Part shown: piece by piece, positions 1 through 5,229 of the stretch
Numbering within the stretch: position 1 is the stretch's first letter
How the letters are laid out: each line of letters opens with the position of its first letter
Origin: Amarolinea aalborgensis
GTDB lineage: Bacteria; Chloroflexota; Anaerolineae; SSC4; Amarolineaceae
NCBI RefSeq assembly: GCF_900491745.1
Contig: NZ_UETR01000071.1
Location: 1 to 5,229 of the forward strand
Reading direction: 5' to 3'
DNA length: 5,229 bases
Made by a program: the position numbers and the translations under genes
The notes under the pieces: model-generated
Told to the model about the DNA's origin: nothing
Seen by the model: the letters and a program-made list of their open reading frames with translations, nothing else
Database searches by the model: none

Positions 1-5
1 AACGC

Positions 6-35
6 ACCTTAACAGTTAAAGAGTGATAGGAAGGT
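6..35 (+). other. 5' arm of the 16S rRNA processing stem
   Basis: These 30 bases pair with 1660-1689 downstream of 16S. All 30 positions pair without a gap (position i with 1695 minus i), with only two G-U wobbles (16 with 1679, and 33 with 1662). The helix closes a loop holding the whole 16S gene. In bacteria such helices are the substrate of RNase III, which releases pre-16S from the primary transcript. The pairing is read directly from the sequence; the processing role is family knowledge. Pairing fails at position 5 and at position 36, so both ends of the stem lie inside the window. Confidence 0.93.
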
Positions 36-95
36 AAGAGACACGAGAGTGTCGCAGTTTTAGTTTGAATGCGAAGCGAAAAGTAAGGTTAGGAT
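36..95 (+). other. 16S leader remainder with a GAGA-tetraloop hairpin
   Basis: This stretch lies between the processing stem and the mature 16S 5' end and is removed during maturation. It contains a perfect 5-bp hairpin, GACAC (40-44) and GTGTC (49-53), around GAGA, a GNRA-type tetraloop. A second, mutually exclusive pairing is possible: TCGCA (52-56) with TGCGA (70-74). Leader hairpins often help 16S folding or antitermination, but that role is inferred here. I see no promoter in it; a promoter inside the 16S loop would in any case lose the 5' processing arm. Confidence 0.6.
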
Positions 96-98
96 TAA

Positions 99-142
<44 letters not shown>

Positions 143-363
143 TTAACACATGCAAGTTGAACGGTCTGCTTAGGTAGACAGTGGCGCACGGGTGAGTAAC
201 GCGTAGGTGACCTATCCTTTAGAGGGGGATAACTCAGGGAAACTTGAGCTAATACCGCATGAGCTTGTGGTTGTTAGAGTGCCACAAGGAAAGCAGCGAT
301 GTGCTGAAGGAGGGGCCTGCGTCCGATTAGCTAGTTGGTGGGGTAAGGGCTTACCAAGGCGAT

Positions 364-398
<35 letters not shown>

Positions 399-557
399 TT
401 GGCACTGAGACACGGGCCAAACTCCTACGGGAGGCAGCAGTGAGGAATATTGGGCAATGGCCGGAAGGCTGACCCAGCAACGCCGCGTGGAGGACGAAGG
501 CTTTCGGGTTGTAAACTCCTTTTCTGGGGGACGAGGAAGGACGGTACCCTAGGAATA

Positions 558-595
<38 letters not shown>

Positions 596-831
596 GTAGG
601 TGGCGAGCGTTATCCGGATTTACTGGGCGTAAAGCGCGCGTAGGTGGTTGAGTAAGTTGGGTGTAAAATCTCTTGGCTTAACTGGGAGGAGACGCTCAAG
701 ACTGCTCGGCTTGAGGTCGAGAGAGGGGTGCAGAATTCCCGGTGTAGTGGTGGAATGCGTAGATATCGGGAGGAATACCAGTGGCGAAAGCGGCGCCCTG
801 GCTCGCACCTGACACTGAGGCGCGAAAGCGT

Positions 832-880
<49 letters not shown>

Positions 881-956
881 TGAACTGGGTGTTGGCGGTA
901 TGAATTCCGTCGGTGCCGTAGCAAACGCGATAAGTTCACCGCCTGGGGAGTACGGT

Positions 957-1027
<71 letters not shown>

Positions 1028-1103
1028 GACGCGAAGAACCTTACCTGGGTTTGACATGGACGTAGTAGTGAACCGAAAGGGGAACGAGCCTTCAAGCAGC
1101 GTC

Positions 1104-1179
<76 letters not shown>

Positions 1180-1182
1180 TGC

Positions 1183-1217
<35 letters not shown>

Positions 1218-1218
1218 G

Positions 1219-1289
<71 letters not shown>

Positions 1290-1415
1290 TCGGTACAGAG
1301 GGTAGCAAAGCCGCGAGGTAGAGCCAATCTCACAAAGCCGGCCTCAGTTCAGATTGGAGGCTGCAACTCGCCTCCATGAAGTCGGAGTTGCTAGTAATCG
1401 CCGGTCAGCAATACG

Positions 1416-1541
<126 letters not shown>

Positions 1542-1558
1542 GTCGTAACAAGGTAGCT

Positions 1559-1659
<101 letters not shown>

Positions 1660-1689
1660 ACTTTCCTATCACTCTTTAGCTGTTAAGGT
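1660..1689 (+). other. 3' arm of the 16S rRNA processing stem, with boxA-like CTCTTTA
   Basis: This arm pairs with 6-35 over 30 consecutive positions to close the 16S loop. It also contains CTCTTTA at 1672-1678, which matches the core of the boxA antitermination signal (E. coli TGCTCTTTAACA) bound by NusB and NusE. The rest of boxA fits less well (AGCTGTTA follows), and here the motif would be buried once the stem forms. The stem is well supported; the boxA reading is tentative. Confidence 0.9.
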
Positions 1690-1706
1690 TGGGTTAAGAG
1701 GAGAGA

Positions 1707-1780
1707 GGGCCTTTAGCTCAGACGGTTAGAGCATTCCTCTGATAAGGGAAAGGTCTCTGGTTCGAGTCCAGAAAGGCCCA
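1707..1780 (+). tRNA. trnI(gau): tRNA-Ile (anticodon GAU)
   Basis: This is the isoleucine tRNA for AUC and AUU codons, in its usual place in the 16S-23S spacer. The cloverleaf is clean: acceptor GGGCCTT (1707-1713) with AAGGCCC (1773-1779), D stem GCTC with GAGC, D loop AGACGGTTA, anticodon stem TTCCT with GGGAA (one T-G pair), loop CTGATAA with GAT at 1741-1743, 5-nt variable loop, T stem TCTGG with CCAGA, loop TTCGAGT, discriminator A at 1780. The gene continues CTA rather than CCA, so the 3' CCA must be added by a nucleotidyltransferase. The common partner tRNA-Ala(UGC) is absent from this spacer. The tRNA starts 17 nt after the 16S processing stem. Confidence 0.97.
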
Positions 1781-1802
1781 CTAAGGAAGGTGGGGAAGGG
1801 GG

Positions 1803-1827
1803 AGCCCGGTTTGGGAGCCGGGTTTTT
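1803..1827 (+). terminator. Intrinsic-terminator-like hairpin between tRNA-Ile and 23S
   Basis: CCCGGT (1805-1810) pairs with GCCGGG (1817-1822), one pair being T-G, around the loop TTGGGA, and TTTTT follows at once (1823-1827). AG before it can pair with TT after it and lengthen the stem. This GC-rich stem plus T-run is the classic Rho-independent terminator form. Its place is odd: it lies 23 nt after tRNA-Ile and about 100 nt before the 23S processing stem, inside what should be one transcript. rRNA antitermination complexes can read through such signals. It could attenuate the operon, end a tRNA precursor, or simply be a spacer hairpin. The structure is seen; the function is inferred. Confidence 0.55.
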
Positions 1828-1928
1828 GTATGGGTTGGGGATTAGCGGGTGAGCTTGTGCGAGAGAGCAGGAGCTTAGCCGCTAGTGTGCAACACTAGAG
1901 AGGTTGGGTTGAGAAGACCTGGCCGAGG
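1828..1928 (+). other. Spacer between the terminator-like hairpin and the 23S stem, with a perfect hairpin
   Basis: No RNA gene or reading frame is recognised in this stretch. It holds a perfect 7-bp hairpin, CTAGTGT (1882-1888), loop GCA, ACACTAG (1892-1898), not followed by a T-run. I searched for a promoter that might restart transcription after the upstream hairpin. The best -35-like element, TTGAGA near 1909, has no convincing -10 at 16-18 nt, so I do not call one. Confidence 0.5.
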
Positions 1929-2010
1929 ACATTAACAACTGAATTGTGTGTGAGATGTAGATGGCATTGAAGAGAAGGTTGAAAGACGTTTAATGAATGC
2001 CGTCTCACGT
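1929..2010 (+). other. 5' arms of the 23S rRNA processing stem
   Basis: Three paired blocks precede mature 23S. ACATT (1929-1933) pairs with AATGT (5047-5051). After a small bulge, 1936-1951 pairs perfectly over 16 bp with 5030-5045. After an internal loop, 1984-2010 pairs with 4994-5020 with two mismatches (1996-1997 against 5007-5008), and this runs directly into helix 1 of 23S itself. The helix closes the 23S loop and is the expected RNase III substrate. The pairing is direct; the cleavage role is family knowledge. Confidence 0.92.
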
Positions 2011-2274
2011 GGATTAAGTTATTAAGGGCATACGGTGGATGCCTAGGCGCCAGAAGCCGAAGAAGGACGTGGATGGCTGCGAAAAGCCTCGGTGAGCTGT
2101 CATCAAGCGTGAGAGCCGGGGATATCCGAATGGGGAAACCTGCCTGGGGGAATGCCCAGGCACTGCAATCTGAATACATAGGATTGACAGAGGGCACCCG
2201 GGGAACTGAAACATCTAAGTACCCGGAGGAAAAGAGAACATTCCCTGAGTAGTGGCGAGCGAAAGGGGAGGAGC

Positions 2275-2475
2275 CTAAACCTACGTTGTGCAGAAGGCTG
2301 CAGCCGTTGCAGCGTGGGGGTTGAAGGGGCTAGGGCGTGTTTCTGCAGAGGCACGAAGGAGTAAGAAATCTCAGGTCTAGTCGAACTGTACTGGGAAGGC
2401 AGAGCGCAGAAGGTGAGACTCCTGTAGACGAAAGGTCTGAGACTCCTGCTAGTACCCTGAGTACCACGGGACACG
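2275..2475 (+). other. Expanded variable region in 23S domain I
   Basis: This lies between the conserved GAGCGAAAGGGGAGGAGCC and the conserved GGGACACG. By my count it is some 90 nt longer than in E. coli and closer to the size in Gram-positive bacteria. It can fold locally: ACGTTG (2283-2288) with CAGCGT (2309-2314) around the smaller hairpin TGCAG and CTGCA, and CTCCTGTAGACG and related stems further on. GAGACTCCTG occurs twice (2415-2424 and 2440-2449). It accounts for nearly all of the extra 23S length. The comparison is from memory. Confidence 0.6.
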
Positions 2476-2529
2476 AGGAATCTTGTGGGAAGCAAGGGAG
2501 ACCACTCTCTAAGGCTAAAGACTTATGGC

Positions 2530-2573
<44 letters not shown>

Positions 2574-3038
2574 GGGTTGACCGGAGTGAAATAGAACCTG
2601 AAACCGTATGCTTACAAGCAGTCGGAGGACAATGCCCGTAAGGGAAGGTCTGACGGCGTGCCTCTTGGAGAATGAGCCAGCGAGTTACTTTCAGTAGCGA
2701 GGTTAAGGCAGAGACAGCCGGAGCCGTAGCGAAAGCGAGTCTGAAAAGGGCGCATAGTTGCTGGGAGTAGACCCGAAACCAGGTGAGCTACTCATGGTCA
2801 GGGTGAAGCGGGGGTAACGCCTCGTGGAGGCCCGAACCCATTAATGTTGCAAAATTATGGGATGAACTGTGAGTAGGGGTGAAATGCCAAACGAACTTGG
2901 AGATAGCTGGTTCTCCCCGAAATAGCTTTAGGGCTAGCCTCAAGTGTTGAGTACCGGGGGTAGGGCACTGGATTGGCTAGGGGGCGTATAGCTTACCAAA
3001 CCAAACCAAACTTCAAATACCGGTAGTTGTAGCTTGGG

Positions 3039-3069
<31 letters not shown>

Positions 3070-3144
3070 AAAAGGGAAACAGCCCAGATCGCCAGCTAAG
3101 GTCCTGAAGTACGAGCTAAGTGGGAAAGGATGTGGGATTACTTG

Positions 3145-3207
<63 letters not shown>

Positions 3208-3697
3208 TAGTGATCCTGCGCCGAAAATTTAACGGGGCTAAAGCTCGTCACCGAAGCTGCGGATTCATGTACCTGAGGGTATGTGAGTGGTAGGGGAGCG
3301 TTCTGCACAGCGGAGAAGGGTGACTGAAAAGACGCCTGGAGCGTGCAGAAGAGAGAATGCTGGCATGAGTAGCGAGAAACACGTGAGAACCGTGTTCGCC
3401 GTAAATCTAAGGTTTCCGACGGAAGGTCAATCCACGTCGGGTTAGTCGGGCCTAAGGCGAGGCCGGATGGCGTAGTCGATGGACAACAGGTTAATATTCC
3501 TGTACCACGTAATACCGATTGAGTGAAGGGGTGACGCAGGGGGGTAGGCCAGCCAGTTATTGGATTCTGGTGCTAAGCCTGTAGGGCGACGAAAGGGATA
3601 GGGAAAACCGTTCCTAGAGCCTGAGGGGTGATGGCGGAGCCCGAGAGGGCCGGAAGTGGTTGAGCCCGCGCTGCCGAGAAAAGCCTCTAGCGAGGTA

Positions 3698-3730
<33 letters not shown>

Positions 3731-3929
3731 TGGGTAGAGAATACCAAGGCGAACGGGAGAACCCTTGTTAAGGAACTAGGCAAATTAAGTCCGTAACTTA
3801 GGGAAAAGGACTGCCACTGGTTGTGAGGGCGACTAGCTTGTCTGAGCGATTGGTGGTCGCAGCGAAATGGCTCTGCCGACTGTTTAACAAAAACACAGGT
3901 CTCTGCGAAAGCGAAAGCTGACGTATAGG

Positions 3930-3966
<37 letters not shown>

Positions 3967-3980
3967 ATGTGATGAGCATT

Positions 3981-4079
<99 letters not shown>

Positions 4080-4136
4080 GCAGAGCACTGTCTCAACAAG
4101 GGACCCGGCGAAGTTGAAATAGCGGTGAAGATGCCG

Positions 4137-4185
<49 letters not shown>

Positions 4186-4335
4186 ACATTGAGTTAGGGC
4201 TTTGTCTGTGTAGGATAGGTGGGAGGCTGTGAAGCTGGTCCGCTAGGATCGGTGGAGTCGACGTTGAAATACCACCCTGATGGAGTCTTGGCTCTAACCT
4301 GTGGCCCTAATCGGGCATGGGGACAGTGTCTGGTA

Positions 4336-4413
<78 letters not shown>

Positions 4414-4457
4414 CCGCAGAGTGTAAAGGCATAAGGGAGCTTGACTGCGAGACAAAC

Positions 4458-4493
<36 letters not shown>

Positions 4494-4540
4494 TACGGTT
4501 CCGAGTGGAAGGGCCGTGGCTTAACGGACAAAAGCTACCC

Positions 4541-4725
<185 letters not shown>

Positions 4726-4743
4726 AAGGGGATTTGAGAGGGG

Positions 4744-4774
<31 letters not shown>

Positions 4775-4993
4775 AGACCGCTGGTGTACCAGTTGTCTCG
4801 CCAGAGGCATGGCTGGGTAGCTAAGTCTGGCAGCGATAACCGCTGAAAGCATCTAAGTGGGAAACGCGCCTCAAGATGAGATCCCCCACTGTAAAAGGGT
4901 AAGTGCACCGGGAGACTACCGGTTAGATAGGCGGCAGGTGTACGCACTGTGAGGTGTTGAGCCGAGCCGTACTAATGCACGAGGACTTAATCT

Positions 4994-5051
4994 ACGTGAG
5001 GCGGCAGGCATTAAGCGTTTGCGAGAGAGACACACAATTCAGTTGCAATGT
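4994..5051 (+). other. 3' arms of the 23S rRNA processing stem
   Basis: 4994-5020 pairs with 1984-2010 and continues helix 1 without a break. 5030-5045 pairs perfectly with 1936-1951, and 5047-5051 pairs with 1929-1933. Counting helix 1, the innermost block spans 35 positions with two mismatches and four G-U wobbles. Together the blocks close the 23S loop for RNase III-type cleavage. Confidence 0.92.
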
Positions 5052-5093
5052 AGCATGGCGCTGTGAGAGCGGCGCTGTTACCAAATGATGAAA
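5052..5093 (+). other. Short 23S-5S linker with an 8-bp direct repeat
   Basis: This linker lies between the 23S stem and the 5S stem. It has GGCGCTGT twice (5057-5064 and 5071-5078), separated by GAGAGC, and a weak 4-bp hairpin CGCT with AGCG. There is no tRNA and no promoter that I can recognise. Confidence 0.5.
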
Positions 5094-5100
5094 ACGGGTG

Positions 5101-5220
5101 ATGTTGGTGGCTAGAGCGGAGGGGGTACACCCAGTCCCATCTCGAACCTGGCAGTTAAGCCCTCCAGCGCTGATGGTAGTCCTCGGGTGACTGAGTGCAA
5201 GAGTAGGCCGCTGCCAACAT
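5101..5220 (+). rRNA. rrf: 5S ribosomal RNA
   Basis: This is the 5S rRNA of the central protuberance of the large subunit, bound by L5, L18 and L25-type proteins. Helix I is ATGTTGG (5101-5107) with CCAACAT (5214-5220). Inside are the typical CCCATCTCGAACCTGGCAGTTAAG (loop B/C) and GATGGTAGTCCTCGGGTGACTGAGTGCAAGAGTAGG stretches. The length of about 120 nt is normal. The terminal helix goes on outside the gene: 5094-5100 pairs with 5221-5227 (one G-U), making a 14-bp stem from which RNase E/M5-type trimming would release mature 5S. The exact ends may shift by one or two bases. The window stops 9 nt after the gene, so no terminator can be seen. Confidence 0.96.
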
Positions 5221-5229
5221 TACCCGTCT

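Noticed and set aside
1784..1804. G-rich tract after tRNA-Ile as a possible G-quadruplex
   Set aside because: Only two runs of four or more G are present with uneven spacing, and the last run is next to the terminator-like stem; the case is too weak.
1905..1935. Possible internal promoter (TTGAGA near 1909) for a separate 23S-5S transcript
   Set aside because: There is no acceptable -10 element at normal spacing, and a start here would fall at or inside the 23S processing stem.
2996..3010. Three tandem CCAAA units suggesting a microsatellite
   Set aside because: This falls in a region of 23S where E. coli has CTTACCAACCCGATGCAAAC, so it reads as ordinary single-stranded rRNA sequence rather than an inserted repeat.

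Overview
This window is one complete bacterial ribosomal RNA operon in the order 16S, tRNA-Ile(GAU), 23S, 5S, all on the plus strand. I find no protein-coding gene. Every open reading frame of any size is a chance frame through rRNA, most of them antisense.

Layout: leader (1-95) with the 5' arm of the 16S processing stem; 16S rRNA (about 96-1590); first spacer (1591-2010) holding the 3' arm of the 16S stem, one tRNA-Ile, a terminator-like hairpin, a small perfect hairpin and the 5' arms of the 23S stem; 23S rRNA (about 2011-4993); second spacer (4994-5100) with the 3' arms of the 23S stem; 5S rRNA (about 5101-5220), enclosed by its own 14-bp terminal stem. The promoter lies upstream of base 1, and any operon terminator lies downstream of base 5229. 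The transcript would fold into two large loops (16S and 23S), each closed by a long double helix of the kind RNase III usually cuts. tRNA-Ile would be excised between them and 5S trimmed from its own stem.

Organism: a bacterium, judging by the 16S signature stretches, the anti-Shine-Dalgarno tail and the linked operon. Some signatures (short 16S variable region 3, GTAAAACGTAGG after the 530 loop, the 23S start GGATTAAG followed by ATTAAGGGCATACGGTGG) remind me of Chloroflexota and neighbouring lineages. That is recall, not a database search, and the phylum call is weak.

Lengths: taking E. coli rRNA as a ruler from memory, 16S is about 47 nt shorter (about 36 nt lost before position 515). 23S is about 79 nt longer: some 88 extra nt all lie upstream of position 1067, and about 9 nt are missing near the 3' end. 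From position 1067 to 2660 the landmarks I placed share one constant offset, so the catalytic core has E. coli length.

Most worth a second look are the intrinsic-terminator-like hairpin between tRNA-Ile and 23S, the natural A2057-U2611 pair (with A2056) at the macrolide site, the extra RNA in 23S domain I, and the unusually long processing stems. I do not see a new biological system here.
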